Shown here: positions 36,283 to 44,502 of the stretch, one piece after another | Layout of the letters: every line of letters starts with the position of its first letter | Numbering within the stretch: the stretch's first letter is position 1 | Assembly (NCBI RefSeq): GCF_024436375.1 | Contig: NZ_JAFMZM010000001.1 | Coordinates: 310,001-374,000 of the forward strand | DNA: 64,000 bases | From: Nocardioides astragali | GTDB taxonomy: Bacteria > Actinomycetota > Actinomycetes > Propionibacteriales > Nocardioidaceae | Direction of reading: 5' to 3' | Made by a program: the position numbers and the translations under genes | The notes under the pieces: generated by a model | What the model was told of the DNA's origin: nothing | Database searches by the model: none | Seen by the model: the letters and a program-made list of their open reading frames with translations, nothing else

Positions 36283-37005
36283 TCAGAGGCTGCGCAGCAC
36301 CGCGGTCACGACACCGAGGATCGTGGCGTTGTCGCCCGGGATCGGGTCGTAGGCCTCGTTGTGCGGCAGCAGCCAGACGTGGCCGTCCTTGCGCTGGAAG
36401 GTCTTCACGGTCGCCTCGCCGTCGATGAGCGCCGCGACGATCTGGCCGTTGCTCGCCGTCTGCTCCTGGCGGATCACGACGTAGTCGCCGTTGCAGATGG
36501 CCGCGTCGACCATCGAGTCGCCGGAGACCTCGAGCAGGAAGAGGGTGCCGTCGCCGACGAGCTGCTTGGGCAGCGGGAAGACGTCGGTGACCTGCTCCTC
36601 GGCGAGGATCGGGCCACCGGCGGCGATCCGGCCGACGACCGGGATGTTGACCGCGGTCGGAGCGATGTCGCCGATGCCGGTCTCGTCGACGCTCGACTCC
36701 TCACCGCTGCCGAGCGAGCGACGGGCGGCCATCACCTCGGGGAGGAAGACCTCGAGGGCACGCGGCCGGTTGGGGTCGCGCTTGAGGAAGCCCTTGCCCT
36801 CGAGGACGCGGAGCTGGTGGGCGACGCTGGAGGAGGAGGTGAGACCGACGGCCTGGCCGATCTCGCGCATGCTGGGCGGATAGCCCTTGTTCTCGATCGA
36901 GTCCTTGATCGTCGCGAGGACGCGCTGCTGGCGCGGGGTCAGGCCGGTCGCGTCCGGGGGTCCGTCGGGCATCTCGATGACGTTCTTGCCGTCCGACTTG
37001 GGCAT
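36283..37005 (-). CDS. lexA: SOS-response repressor LexA
   Basis: LexA represses DNA-damage genes and cleaves itself when RecA is activated. The 240-residue protein has the N-terminal winged helix ([44 protein letters not shown]), the cleavage bond A129-G130 in RIAAGGP, the serine S164 in GDSMVDAAI and the lysine K201 in EATVKTF, all in the right place. I chose ATG 37005 ([15 protein letters not shown]); the frame stays open to 37089 but the family starts here. A LexA box lies 97 bases upstream, so autoregulation is likely. Confidence 0.97.
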   Translation of the reverse strand: MPKSDGKNVIEMPDGPPDATGLTPRQQRVLATIKDSIENKGYPPSMREIGQAVGLTSSSSVAHQLRVLEGKGFLKRDPNRPRALEVFLPEVMAARRSLGSGEESSVDETGIGDIAPTAVNIPVVGRIAAGGPILAEEQVTDVFPLPKQLVGDGTLFLLEVSGDSMVDAAICNGDYVVIRQEQTASNGQIVAALIDGEATVKTFQRKDGHVWLLPHNEAYDPIPGDNATILGVVTAVLRSL

Positions 37006-37101
37006 CTCTGGAACCTCTCGACGCGATGGGCCACCCCTCGGGCTCACGAGGGCTGACGAGGTGGCTGGTGAGACCACCGTAGCCCTCACGGTGCCTCGGG
37101 A

Positions 37102-37117
37102 TCAAACACCTGTTCGA
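37102..37117. promoter_or_regulatory. LexA (SOS) box between lexA and SDR
   Basis: TCAAACACCTGTTCGA matches the actinobacterial SOS box TCGAAC-N4-GTTCGA at 11 of 12 conserved positions. It sits between divergent lexA (start 37005) and an SDR gene (start 37144) and could control both. Confidence 0.8.
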
Positions 37118-37143
37118 ACTCGCGTGTCGCTACTGTCCGCTGC

Positions 37144-37929
37144 ATGGTGACCTCGTGCGTCGTGACCGGTGGAGCCCGCGGGATCGGGCGGGGGATCGCG
37201 GAGCTGATGGTCGCGCGCGGGCACCGCGTCGTGGTCAGCGACCTCGACGGAGCGGCCGCGGCAGCGACGGTGGCGGAGATCGGCGCCGCCGTCGGCGTCG
37301 AGCAGGACGTACGCGACCCGGAGTCGCATCGCGCCGTGGCCGCGGAGGCCGCGCGGCACGGCGCGCTCACCGTGTGGTTCAACAACGCCGGGGTCGGCGA
37401 CGACGGCACGCTGGCCTCGCTCGAGGACGAGCAGGTACGCCGGCTGGTGGACGTCAACCTGCTCGGCACCCTGTGGGGGACGCGGGCCGCCCTGGCCGCC
37501 TTCGGCCCGGCCGGGGGAGACGTGGTCAACATCGCCTCGCTCGCCGGGCTCGGTCCGGTGCCGGGCTACAGCGTGTACGCCGCCACGAAGGCAGGGGTCG
37601 TCTCGCTGAGTGCCTCGGTCAACGCCGAGACGCCGGGCCGGGTGCGGGTGCACGCGCTCTGCCCCGACGGCGCCGACACCGCCATGCTGGCCGCCCAGGA
37701 TCCCGCCGGCCTCGGCTCCCAGCTCGTCCACTCTGCCCGGATCCTGACGGTCACGGAGGTGGCACAGGCGGCGGTCTCGCTCGTCGGGTCGCGGCGGGTG
37801 GTGCAGACCCTGCCGGCGTGGCGCGGGGGAGTCGTGCGCACCACCACGCTGGCACCGGGCGTCTTCCAGCACGCGGCGGGGCTGTTCGCGGCGCAGGGTC
37901 GACGGGCGATGAGGAAGCGCCAGCGCTGA
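37144..37929 (+). CDS. SDR-family oxidoreductase
   Basis: A 261-residue classical short-chain dehydrogenase: nucleotide loop VTGGARGIGRGIAEL, acidic D-L-D after strand two (NAD preference), NNAGVGDD, and catalytic Y-x-x-x-K in YSVYAATKAG with upstream serine in IASLAG. No substrate can be named. The start ATG lies 26 bases from the LexA box, so the gene may be DNA-damage-inducible. It separates lexA from the LysM gene, which are direct neighbours in mycobacteria and corynebacteria, so it looks like an insertion into that pair. Confidence 0.9.
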   Translation: MVTSCVVTGGARGIGRGIAELMVARGHRVVVSDLDGAAAAATVAEIGAAVGVEQDVRDPESHRAVAAEAARHGALTVWFNNAGVGDDGTLASLEDEQVRRLVDVNLLGTLWGTRAALAAFGPAGGDVVNIASLAGLGPVPGYSVYAATKAGVVSLSASVNAETPGRVRVHALCPDGADTAMLAAQDPAGLGSQLVHSARILTVTEVAQAAVSLVGSRRVVQTLPAWRGGVVRTTTLAPGVFQHAAGLFAAQGRRAMRKRQR

Positions 37930-37951
37930 TCTCGCGGGGATTTTCGACACG

Positions 37952-38035
37952 CCGAACAATTGTTCGACTGGAGGCTTGCGCTGTTCGAACACGTGCTCTA
38001 ACGTCGTACACCTGTTCGATCGAACGTCTGATCGA
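37952..38035. promoter_or_regulatory. Cluster of four LexA-box-like sites
   Basis: CCGAACAATTGTTCGA (37952-37967), TCGAACACGTGCTCTA (37985-38000), TCGTACACCTGTTCGA (38004-38019) and TCGAACGTCTGATCGA (38020-38035) match TCGAAC-N4-GTTCGA with one, two, one and one mismatches. The last two abut. A possible promoter, TTGCGC (37976) and TCTAAC (37997), lies inside the array, so LexA binding would block it. Confidence 0.75.
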
Positions 38036-38127
38036 CACCGATCTCGGGTCCAGGCCCACTGTCGGTGGCTCCGACTAGACATCGCTTCGACAGCAACGAC
38101 CGGCTGATCTTCCCCAGGAGGCCACAA

Positions 38128-38481
38128 ATGAGCACCCTCAGCCTTGCCCCCGTCTTCACCCCCGCACCTGCCCGACCGCGCTCCACCGTGCGGCTGACCC
38201 GACGCGGCCGGCTCGTGGTCTTCGTGACCTCGCTGCTCCTGGTCCTCGCGGTCGCCTTCGCGCTGGCCGGCGGCGCCGTCGGCACCGACTCGGCCGGTGA
38301 GCCGATCCCGACCGAGATCGTCCAGGTGACGCCCGGCGACACCCTGTGGGGGATCGCCAGCGACATCGCCGCCGACGGTGACGTCCGCTCGGTGATGACC
38401 GAGATCGAGCGCCTCAACGCGCTCGAGACCACCGGCCTCCAGGCCGGCCAGAAGCTCCGCGTTCCAGTCGTCTCCGACTGA
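38128..38481 (+). CDS. SOS-inducible LysM membrane protein (DivS/ChiZ-like cell division suppressor)
   Basis: A 117-residue single-pass membrane protein: a basic cytoplasmic N-terminus, a membrane segment (LVVFVTSLLLVLAVAFALAGG) and a C-terminal LysM domain outside the cell (IVQVTPGDTLWGIASDI...LQAGQKLRVP). Architecture and place next to lexA match corynebacterial DivS and mycobacterial ChiZ (Rv2719c), which are DNA-damage-induced and delay division. Four LexA-box-like sites precede it. A strong ribosome site AGGAGG lies six bases before ATG 38128. The division-inhibitor role is transferred from those relatives. A perfect GC hairpin 57 bases after the stop should end the transcript. Confidence 0.85.
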   Translation: MSTLSLAPVFTPAPARPRSTVRLTRRGRLVVFVTSLLLVLAVAFALAGGAVGTDSAGEPIPTEIVQVTPGDTLWGIASDIAADGDVRSVMTEIERLNALETTGLQAGQKLRVPVVSD

Positions 38482-38798
38482 CGTGTGAGGCCTCCATCAG
38501 CCGCTTCGACCCCGGCTGGTGGAACCAAAGGGGAAGACCGAGGGGCGGGCCACTGGCCCGCCCCTCGGCGCATTTGTGTTCATCTTGTGTCGCGCACCGG
38601 GGGCGTGCGGCTCGAAGGTGGCGGCGTACGACATGTCGGGGCCGAGGGTGGCGGCGTACGACATCTCCGCGGGGCTGGATCATGTCGTTCGCCGCCACTT
38701 GCGACCGGGGTTATCCACAGGCTCGACACCCGGGTGGTTGAGCGGTCGTGAAATGGGTAGTTTCTGGCGTGCTGACGTTGGTCTCGGGAAGGCACCTC
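38482..38798. other. 317-base gap: terminator plus short direct and inverted repeats
   Basis: No ORF of good codon use is seen. It contains the hairpin at 38538-38568, then an 18-base unit GGTGGCGGCGTACGACAT twice (38617-38634 and 38647-38664) and, inverted at 38681-38700, a near-copy whose complement reads AAGTGGCGGCGAACGACATG. The direct and inverted copies could pair. The last 50 bases hold the promoter region of the lipoprotein gene. Confidence 0.7.
38538..38568 (+). terminator. Strong intrinsic terminator after the LysM gene
   Basis: CCGAGGGGCGGGCC pairs perfectly with GGCCCGCCCCTCGG (14 bp) around a three-base ACT loop, followed by CGCATTTGTGTT, a weak T-rich stretch. Confidence 0.85.
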
Positions 38799-39317
38799 AT
38801 GCACGTACGCCGCGCACTCGCGCTCGCTGTCTCCGTTCCCCTGCTCCTGGCCGGGTGCACGGACGACCCCGAGCCCACGCCGAAGATTCCTGACCCGACG
38901 ACATCCTCGTCCACTCCTTCGCCGACCGAGACGGAGACGCCGGAGGCGGAGAATCCCGAAGAGTTCGTTCGGCGGTGGGTGGAGGCTGGGGACGAGATGC
39001 AGGTGACCGGGGAGACGGACGAGTACTCCGCCATGGCTCCGAACTGCAAGCCGTGCCAGGGATTCGTGACCAGTGTGAAGGACGTGTATCGCGCCGGCGG
39101 CAGTGCTGAATTCGCAGGGACAGTGATCACTGACATTCAGCGTTACGCGACCAACCCACCTACGTATGACGTGTCGCAAAGCGTGCCGGAGACCGTGATC
39201 CATCACGGCGACACGGGCAAGACCGAGCGACTGCCTGGCGGCAAGACCCGCATTCGCGTGATCCTCAAACGCGCCAGTTCGGAGTGGCTGGTCACCTACT
39301 TCGGAATTCTGTCGTGA
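38799..39317 (+). CDS. DUF6318-like lipoprotein
   Basis: The 172-residue precursor has a lipoprotein signal ending in LLLAGC, a Thr/Pro-rich linker, and a domain with NPEEFVRRWVEAGDEMQVTGETDEYSAM, a Cys pair in NCKPCQGFV, and a C-terminal RIRVILKRASSEWLVTYF, in line with the actinobacterial DUF6318 family of surface lipoproteins with a cone of about 130 residues. Function is unknown. ATG 38799 was chosen over ATG 38748 because it begins a proper signal peptide (MHVRRALALAV) and has GGGAAGG upstream. The next gene starts inside its stop codon (GTGA), so they are coupled. Confidence 0.78.
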   Translation: MHVRRALALAVSVPLLLAGCTDDPEPTPKIPDPTTSSSTPSPTETETPEAENPEEFVRRWVEAGDEMQVTGETDEYSAMAPNCKPCQGFVTSVKDVYRAGGSAEFAGTVITDIQRYATNPPTYDVSQSVPETVIHHGDTGKTERLPGGKTRIRVILKRASSEWLVTYFGILS

Positions 39318-40087
39318 CGGATGTCCAGATGGTTTGCCGGTTGGTGACAGTTCTCGCCCTTACCGTTTCGGCCTTGTTTGTCATGCCTGACCGAGCGCTG
39401 GCGCAGAGCTGTGTAAGCGTCGGGTGGGCCCAGGTCGACGCAGATTGCCCTATGACGTGGGGCGAGTTTCAGCAGGCGTCCTCTTCCGGCGACGGTCACA
39501 CCTGGGTCGTCTCCATCCAATGCGGCAACGGCGGCATCTGTGCCGAGCAGGTGGAGTGCAACGAGAACGGCGAGACGGGGTTCGTGCATGACGTCTACAT
39601 GGACGGGACGGACGTCGGTGACGTCTGCGTGCCGGACGACGAGGTGGACCAGGTCGACATTGCCCAGTTGATCCTCCGCGAGTTCAAGCGCATCGAGTGG
39701 CCTGGCTCGGAACTCGTGATCCAACCCCCGGGTGGCAAGACGCTGGTCAACTTCGAGACGAACTTCTACACCCTCGACAAGGAGCCGATCTCCCAAGAAG
39801 TCAGGATCGCTGGCCGGCGGGTGACCATCCTGGCGGTGCCCACGACGTACACGTTCCACTTCGGCGACGAGACGAGCACGACGACCTCCAGCCCGGGTGC
39901 ACCCCACCCGGACCTCGACGTCACCCACGCCTACCAACACACCGGCAAGGTCGCGGTCACGACCTACAGCGGTGAGTATCGGATTGGTGATGGCGAGTGG
40001 GTCGCCATCCCGGACACGCTCACGGTGCACGGTACGGCGCAAGACCTACAGATCGTCGAAGCCCTCCCGCAGCTCGTCCTGGAGTGA
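39314..40087 (+). CDS. Secreted protein with PKD-like region
   Basis: A 257-residue protein with a signal peptide (LVTVLALTVSALFVMPDRALA). The middle has four to five cysteines in CVSVGWAQVDADC, IQCGNGGICAEQVEC and VGDVC. The C-terminal part (TYTFHFGDETSTTTSSPGAP, DLDVTHAYQHTGKVAVTTYSGEYRIGDG) has the FHFGD...HAY pattern of PKD-type immunoglobulin-like domains common on actinobacterial surfaces. The GTG start overlaps the stop of the lipoprotein gene, so the two probably act together at the cell surface. Codon use is slightly less GC-rich than in neighbours. Function unknown. Confidence 0.72.
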   Translation: MTDVQMVCRLVTVLALTVSALFVMPDRALAQSCVSVGWAQVDADCPMTWGEFQQASSSGDGHTWVVSIQCGNGGICAEQVECNENGETGFVHDVYMDGTDVGDVCVPDDEVDQVDIAQLILREFKRIEWPGSELVIQPPGGKTLVNFETNFYTLDKEPISQEVRIAGRRVTILAVPTTYTFHFGDETSTTTSSPGAPHPDLDVTHAYQHTGKVAVTTYSGEYRIGDGEWVAIPDTLTVHGTAQDLQIVEALPQLVLE

Positions 40088-40114
40088 GCGGCCGAACCCC
40101 TAGGTCGAAGATCA

Positions 40115-40131
40115 CTCGCGCATGCCGCGAG
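40115..40131. terminator. Small hairpin between convergent genes
   Basis: CTCGCG (40115-40120) and CGCGAG (40126-40131) enclose CATGC, 28 bases after the secreted gene and 41 before the stop of the convergent membrane gene. Weak terminator candidate. Confidence 0.3.
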
Positions 40132-40171
40132 CAGAGTTCGAGCTAGGCAACAGCAGCCGCACGAACACCCC

Positions 40172-40510
40172 TCAGCGCGCCGCGCGCTTCCCACCCACCG
40201 GCCGCGGCTCGGAAGGAGCGTCGGAGGGGGGAGGGGAGGTGATCCCGAGCGCCCGCATCAGTCGCGCGATCAACAGCAGCCCGATGAAGAGGCACGCGAT
40301 CGCGCCCAGGCTGGCCAGCGCCATGAAGAGCCAGGCCGAGCCGCCGGAGCCCCCGCGCGCGGCCGTACCGAAGTCGATGGCGGCGTAGACGAGGTAGCCC
40401 CAGGCGATCACGCAGAAGGTCATCGCGGCGCCGAGGAAGAGGGCCGTCTTGTTGATCGTCCGGGGTGGCGGGGTGCTCCTGCGCGACCCTGCTCGTTTAC
40501 CCGTGGACAC
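40172..40510 (-). CDS. Small two-pass membrane protein
   Basis: A 112-residue protein with a basic N-terminus (STGKRAGSRRSTPPPRTINK), two membrane segments (ALFLGAAMTFCVIAWGYLVY and WLFMALASLGAIACLFIGLLLIA) and a Pro-rich tail. Both ends would be in the cytoplasm. No family is recognised. The start is taken as GTG 40510, where the charged N-terminus begins; the ribosome site is poor, so the true start may be slightly different. It is divergent from nrdR. Confidence 0.65.
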   Translation of the reverse strand: MSTGKRAGSRRSTPPPRTINKTALFLGAAMTFCVIAWGYLVYAAIDFGTAARGGSGGSAWLFMALASLGAIACLFIGLLLIARLMRALGITSPPPSDAPSEPRPVGGKRAAR

Positions 40511-40846
40511 GGCCTCATTGTGGCGGAAGTGACCTGAGGGGGACAGTGGAATGGACCAGTTGCCCACCCCGACACGCCGCCGCCGGGAGTGCCGCAACGC
40601 ACTGACCTGCGGTTTTACCGAGCGCCAGATTTTCCTCGGCAGATCCCACGCGTTTCTTGCCAAGTCTTGTGGTCGCGACGTATGGTTACCACTACATCTA
40701 GTATTACACCGATGTAGTTATCCCCAGCTCGCTCACAGAAGGACGGGGCTTCGCCCACACCTTCAGGCTGGTTATCCACAGCAAGTGCACACCCAATCCG
40801 AGGGTGTATCAAGCGCGCCCGCACACGACCCGAGAGGAGACCCGCG
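40511..40846. other. 336-base nrdR upstream region with inverted repeat
   Basis: No convincing gene. Its AT content is higher than around it. It holds ACTACATC (40691-40698) and GATGTAGT (40711-40718), an 8-bp inverted repeat with a 12-base spacer; CTACATCTAGTAT resembles half of an NrdR box (consensus with a TATCTAG-like core). Near 40774 a second AT-rich GGTTATCCACAGCA sequence resembles a DnaA box (TTATCCACA) at 40773-40781. No cobalamin riboswitch is evident. Confidence 0.5.
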
Positions 40847-41323
40847 ATGCACTGTCCCTACTGCCGGCAGACCGACACCCGGGTCCTCGACTCGCGCGTC
40901 GCCGACGACGGCGGCTCGATCCGCCGCCGCCGCGCCTGCTCGGAGTGCGACCGCCGGTTCACGACGGTCGAGAAGATGCAGCTGACGGTGCTCAAGCGCT
41001 CCGGCGCCACCGAGCCGTTCAACCGCGACAAGGCGATCGCCGGCGTCCGCAAGGCCTGCAAGGGCCGACCGGTCACCGACAACCAGCTCGCCTGCCTCGG
41101 CCAGGAGGTCGAGGACACGCTGCGCCTGAGTGGCCAGGCGGAGTTCGACGCCAACGAGATCGGTCTGGCCATCCTGGCCCCGCTCCGGGCGCTCGACGAG
41201 GTGGCCTACCTGCGCTTCGCCTCCGTCTACCGCGCGTTCGAGTCCGCCGACGACTTCGAGGCCGAGATCTCGATGCTCCGGCTTGAGCGCGCCACCCATG
41301 ATCAGCCCGCTCGTTCGGGCTGA
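40847..41323 (+). CDS. nrdR: Transcriptional repressor NrdR
   Basis: NrdR senses ATP/dATP and represses ribonucleotide reductase genes. The 158-residue protein has the zinc ribbon with C3, C6, C31 and C34 ([32 protein letters not shown]) and an ATP-cone domain ([27 protein letters not shown]). It is the usual partner of the class II reductase gene immediately downstream. The stop codon is the end of a hairpin arm (41302-41323). An inverted repeat 130 bases upstream may be its operator. Confidence 0.97.
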   Translation: MHCPYCRQTDTRVLDSRVADDGGSIRRRRACSECDRRFTTVEKMQLTVLKRSGATEPFNRDKAIAGVRKACKGRPVTDNQLACLGQEVEDTLRLSGQAEFDANEIGLAILAPLRALDEVAYLRFASVYRAFESADDFEAEISMLRLERATHDQPARSG

Positions 41324-41366
41324 CCCCAATCGGCCCGGCAGGTAGTGGGGAAGCTGCCTGCCGGGC
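41302..41366 (+). terminator. Two consecutive hairpins between nrdR and nrdJ
   Basis: TCAGCCCG (41302-41309) pairs with CGGGCTGA (41316-41323), the second arm carrying the nrdR stop. GCCCGGCAGG (41333-41342) pairs with CCTGCCGGGC (41357-41366). Both lie within the 103-base gap. They could attenuate or uncouple nrdR from nrdJ. Confidence 0.55.
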
Positions 41367-41426
41367 TTACCAAGCAACCGCGAGACGACTCGTGACGTTC
41401 AGCAACGACCAGGGATAGAGGATCGA

Positions 41427-44327
41427 ATGACCGAGACGGTGAGCACCCGCGCCAAGGGAGCCAAGGGCAAGGGCCTGACCCTGCAGCGTGTCTTCAGCAC
41501 CGAGGGCACCCACCCCTACGACGCCATCACCTGGGAGCGTCGCGACGTCGTCCAGCAGAACTGGAAGACCGGCGAGACCGTCTTCGAGCAGCGCGGCGTG
41601 GAGTTCCCCGACTTCTGGTCGGTCAACGCCTCCACCATCGTCACGACCAAGTACTTCCGCGGCGCGGTCGGCACCGACGTACGCGAGTGGAGCCTCAAGC
41701 AGCTCATCGACCGGGTCGTGAAGACGTACACCAAGGCCGGCATCGACCACGGCTACTTCGCGACCGACGGCGACGCCGAGATCTTCGAGCACGAGCTGAC
41801 CTGGCTGCTCGTCAACCAGTACTTCTCCTTCAACAGCCCCGTCTGGTTCAACGTCGGCACCGCGTCGCCGCAGCAGGTCTCGGCCTGCTTCATCCTCTCG
41901 GTCGACGACTCGATGGACTCGATCCTCAACTGGTACAAGGAGGAGGGCTTCATCTTCAAGGGCGGCTCCGGCGCCGGCCTCAACCTCTCCCGCATCCGCT
42001 CGTCCAAGGAGCTGCTCTCCAGCGGCGGTACGGCGTCGGGTCCGGTCTCCTTCATGCGTGGCGCCGACGCGTCCGCGGGCACCATCAAGTCGGGCGGCGC
42101 CACGCGTCGGGCGGCCAAGATGGTCGTCCTCGACGTCGACCACCCGGACATCGAGGAGTTCGTGATGACGAAGGCGAAGGAGGAGGACAAGATCCGCGCC
42201 CTCCGCGACGCCGGGTTCGACATGGACCTCGGTGGCGCCGACATCACGTCCGTGCAGTACCAGAACGCCAACAACTCGGTCCGCGTCACCGACGAGTTCA
42301 TGCGTGCGGTCGAGGACGGCGCCGAGTTCGGCCTGCGCGCCCGCGGCACCGGCGAGGTCATCGAGACAGTCGACGCCCGCGACCTGTTCCGCAAGATCAG
42401 CGAGGCCGCCTGGGCCTGCGCCGACCCGGGCCTGCAGTACGACGACACGATCAACGACTGGCACACCAACCCCGAGACCGGCCGCATCACCGCGTCCAAC
42501 CCGTGCTCGGAATACATGTCGCTCGACAACTCCTCGTGCAACCTCGCCTCGCTCAACCTGCTGAAGTTCCTCAAGGACGACGACACCTTCGACGCCGCCC
42601 TGTTCGCGAAGGCCGTCGAGTTCATCATCACCGCGATGGACATCTCGATCTGCTTCGCCGACTTCCCGACCGAGCCGATCGGCGACACCACCCGCGACTA
42701 CCGCCAGCTCGGCATCGGCTACGCCAACCTCGGCGCGCTGCTCATGGCGATGGGCCTGGGCTACGACTCCGAGGGTGGCCGCTCGATGGCTGCTGCCATC
42801 ACGTCGCTGATGACCGGTACGTCCTACAAGCGCTCCGCCGAGCTCGCCGGCATCGTCGGCCCCTACGCCGGCTACGCCCGCAACGCCGAGGCCCACAAGC
42901 GCGTGATGCGCAAGCACCAGGCGGCCAACGACGTCGTACGCGTGCTGCACACCGAGGACAGCCGCGTGCACAAGCTGGCCACCAAGGCGTGGGCCGACGT
43001 GATCAAGACCGGTGAGAAGAACGGCTTCCGCAACGCGCAGGCCTCGGTGCTCGCGCCGACCGGCACCATCGGCTTCATGATGGACTGCGACACCACCGGC
43101 ATCGAGCCCGACTTCTCCCTGGTGAAGTTCAAGAAGCTCGTCGGCGGCGGCTCGATGCAGATCGTCAACCAGACGATCCCGCGGGCGCTGCGGAAGATGG
43201 GCTACCAGCCCGAGCAGGTCGAGGCGATCGTCGCCTACATCGCCGAGCACGGCCACGTCGTCGACGCTCCCGGCCTCAAGACCGAGCACTACGAGATCTT
43301 CGACACCGCGATGGGCGCCCGCTCGCTCAAGCCGATGGGCCACGTGCGGATGATGGCTGCCGCGCAGCCGTTCCTCTCCGGCGCGATCTCCAAGACGGTC
43401 AACCTGCCGGAGTCGGCCACGGTCGAGGAGATCGAGGACGTCTACATGCAGTCCTGGAAGCTCGGCCTCAAGGCGACCGCGATCTACCGCGACAACTGCA
43501 AGGTCGGCCAGCCGCTGTCCGACGGTGGCGGCAAGGCCAAGAAGGACGCCGCCGACGCCAAGGACGCAGCCGACGCCGCGAACACCAAGGTCGTGGAGAA
43601 GGTCGTCTACGCCCCGGTCCGCAAGCGCCTGCCGAAGTCGCGCGTCTCCCGTACGACGTCGTTCACCGTCGGCGGTGCCGAGGGCTACATGACCTCCGGT
43701 GCCCACGACGACGGCCAGCTCGGCGAGGTCTTCCTCAAGCTCGGCAAGCAGGGCTCGACCCTGGCCGGCGTGATGGACGCCTTCTCGATCGCGGTGTCGA
43801 TCGGCCTGCAGTACGGCGTCCCGCTGGAGACGTACGTCTCGAAGTTCACCAACCTGCGCTTCGAGCCCGCCGGCCTGACCGACGACCCGGACGTGCGGAT
43901 GTCGCAGTCGATCATGGACTACATCTTCCGCCGCCTCGCCCTGGACTACATGTCCTTCGAGGAGCGCTCGATGCTCGGTATCTACTCCGCCGCGGAGCGC
44001 CAGCGCCACCTCGAGACCGGCTCCTACGAGCCGATCGTGGAGGAGACCGGCTCCGCTGCCGAGCTCGTCGAGGCGCACTCCGCCCCCGCCTCCGCCGAGG
44101 TCATCGACGCCGAGGAGGTCGAGGCCAAGGACACCCACGGCAACGAGGCCCGCGAGGTCCCCGCCCGCGTCACCACCGGCGAGGCCAAGACCACGGCCGA
44201 GCTCTTCGAGCAGCTCACCGGCACCGCCGTCGACTCCCCGCTCTGCATGACCTGCGGGACGAAGATGCGGCCGGCTGGGTCGTGCTACGTGTGCGAGGGG
44301 TGTGGGAGCACCAGCGGCTGCAGCTGA
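41427..44327 (+). CDS. nrdJ: Vitamin B12-dependent (class II) ribonucleoside-diphosphate reductase
   Basis: The enzyme makes deoxyribonucleotides using adenosylcobalamin, without oxygen. The 966-residue protein has the class II N-terminal VFSTEGTHPYDAITWERRD, FIFKGGSGAGLNLSRIRSSKE, the active-site NPCSEYMSLDNSSCNLASLNL and a C-terminal zinc-like cysteine cluster CMTCG...CYVCEGCGSTSGC that recycles the redox pair. Length (about 960) is normal for the actinobacterial single-chain type. It is paired with nrdR. A charged Ala/Lys insert (KAKKDAADAKDAADAA) precedes the last third, as in relatives. Together with the absence of nrdAB here, the cell depends at least in part on cobalamin for DNA synthesis. 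Confidence 0.97.
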   Translation: MTETVSTRAKGAKGKGLTLQRVFSTEGTHPYDAITWERRDVVQQNWKTGETVFEQRGVEFPDFWSVNASTIVTTKYFRGAVGTDVREWSLKQLIDRVVKTYTKAGIDHGYFATDGDAEIFEHELTWLLVNQYFSFNSPVWFNVGTASPQQVSACFILSVDDSMDSILNWYKEEGFIFKGGSGAGLNLSRIRSSKELLSSGGTASGPVSFMRGADASAGTIKSGGATRRAAKMVVLDVDHPDIEEFVMTKAKEEDKIRALRDAGFDMDLGGADITSVQYQNANNSVRVTDEFMRAVEDGAEFGLRARGTGEVIETVDARDLFRKISEAAWACADPGLQYDDTINDWHTNPETGRITASNPCSEYMSLDNSSCNLASLNLLKFLKDDDTFDAALFAKAVEFIITAMDISICFADFPTEPIGDTTRDYRQLGIGYANLGALLMAMGLGYDSEGGRSMAAAITSLMTGTSYKRSAELAGIVGPYAGYARNAEAHKRVMRKHQAANDVVRVLHTEDSRVHKLATKAWADVIKTGEKNGFRNAQASVLAPTGTIGFMMDCDTTGIEPDFSLVKFKKLVGGGSMQIVNQTIPRALRKMGYQPEQVEAIVAYIAEHGHVVDAPGLKTEHYEIFDTAMGARSLKPMGHVRMMAAAQPFLSGAISKTVNLPESATVEEIEDVYMQSWKLGLKATAIYRDNCKVGQPLSDGGGKAKKDAADAKDAADAANTKVVEKVVYAPVRKRLPKSRVSRTTSFTVGGAEGYMTSGAHDDGQLGEVFLKLGKQGSTLAGVMDAFSIAVSIGLQYGVPLETYVSKFTNLRFEPAGLTDDPDVRMSQSIMDYIFRRLALDYMSFEERSMLGIYSAAERQRHLETGSYEPIVEETGSAAELVEAHSAPASAEVIDAEEVEAKDTHGNEAREVPARVTTGEAKTTAELFEQLTGTAVDSPLCMTCGTKMRPAGSCYVCEGCGSTSGCS

Positions 44328-44337
44328 CCATGGCGCG

Positions 44338-44368
44338 GAAGGGCCCGTCCCGTGGGGGCGGGCCCTTC
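44338..44368 (+). terminator. Intrinsic terminator after nrdJ
   Basis: GAAGGGCCCG (44338-44347) pairs with CGGGCCCTTC (44359-44368), with CCC/GGG pairing in the loop. It marks the left edge of the accessory island. Confidence 0.75.
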
Positions 44369-44474
44369 GTGCTGCTACTACCCATACCTTCCTGCTTGCC
44401 CAGCGCATCCCCCTGGGGAGCCAGGTCGGCTCCCTCCACTCTGTTCTGCCCAGTGGTCCGAACCGTCAACCATC

Positions 44475-44502
44475 TCCGCAGATGTTCCGTATGTTTTGCG
44501 GA
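44475..44502. promoter_or_regulatory. Inverted repeat at the start of the nuclease-candidate gene
   Basis: TCCGCA (44475-44480) and TGCGGA (44497-44502) flank 16 bases and the right arm ends on the A of ATG 44502. It could be an operator or structure that limits translation of a toxic nuclease; weak. Confidence 0.3.

Noticed and set aside
40768-40790. Replication origin near the DnaA-box-like TTATCCACA
   Set aside because: Single close matches (also near 38713) without a cluster, dnaA, dnaN or gyrase genes; such 9-mers occur by chance.
40511-40846. Cobalamin riboswitch before nrdR-nrdJ
   Set aside because: I could not find a B12-box-like segment or the expected multi-stem layout; only a short inverted repeat is present.
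41367-44408. A 1013-residue open frame on the minus strand opposite nrdJ
   Set aside because: It is antisense to a certain class II reductase gene. In DNA this GC-rich the opposite strand often lacks stops; the translation is low-complexity Val/Asp/Gly/Arg without any domain.
44352-44501. Longer start for the nuclease candidate
   Set aside because: The upstream frame runs back through the nrdJ terminator at 44338-44368 and is Cys/Pro-rich without similarity to the rest, so it is not likely translated.
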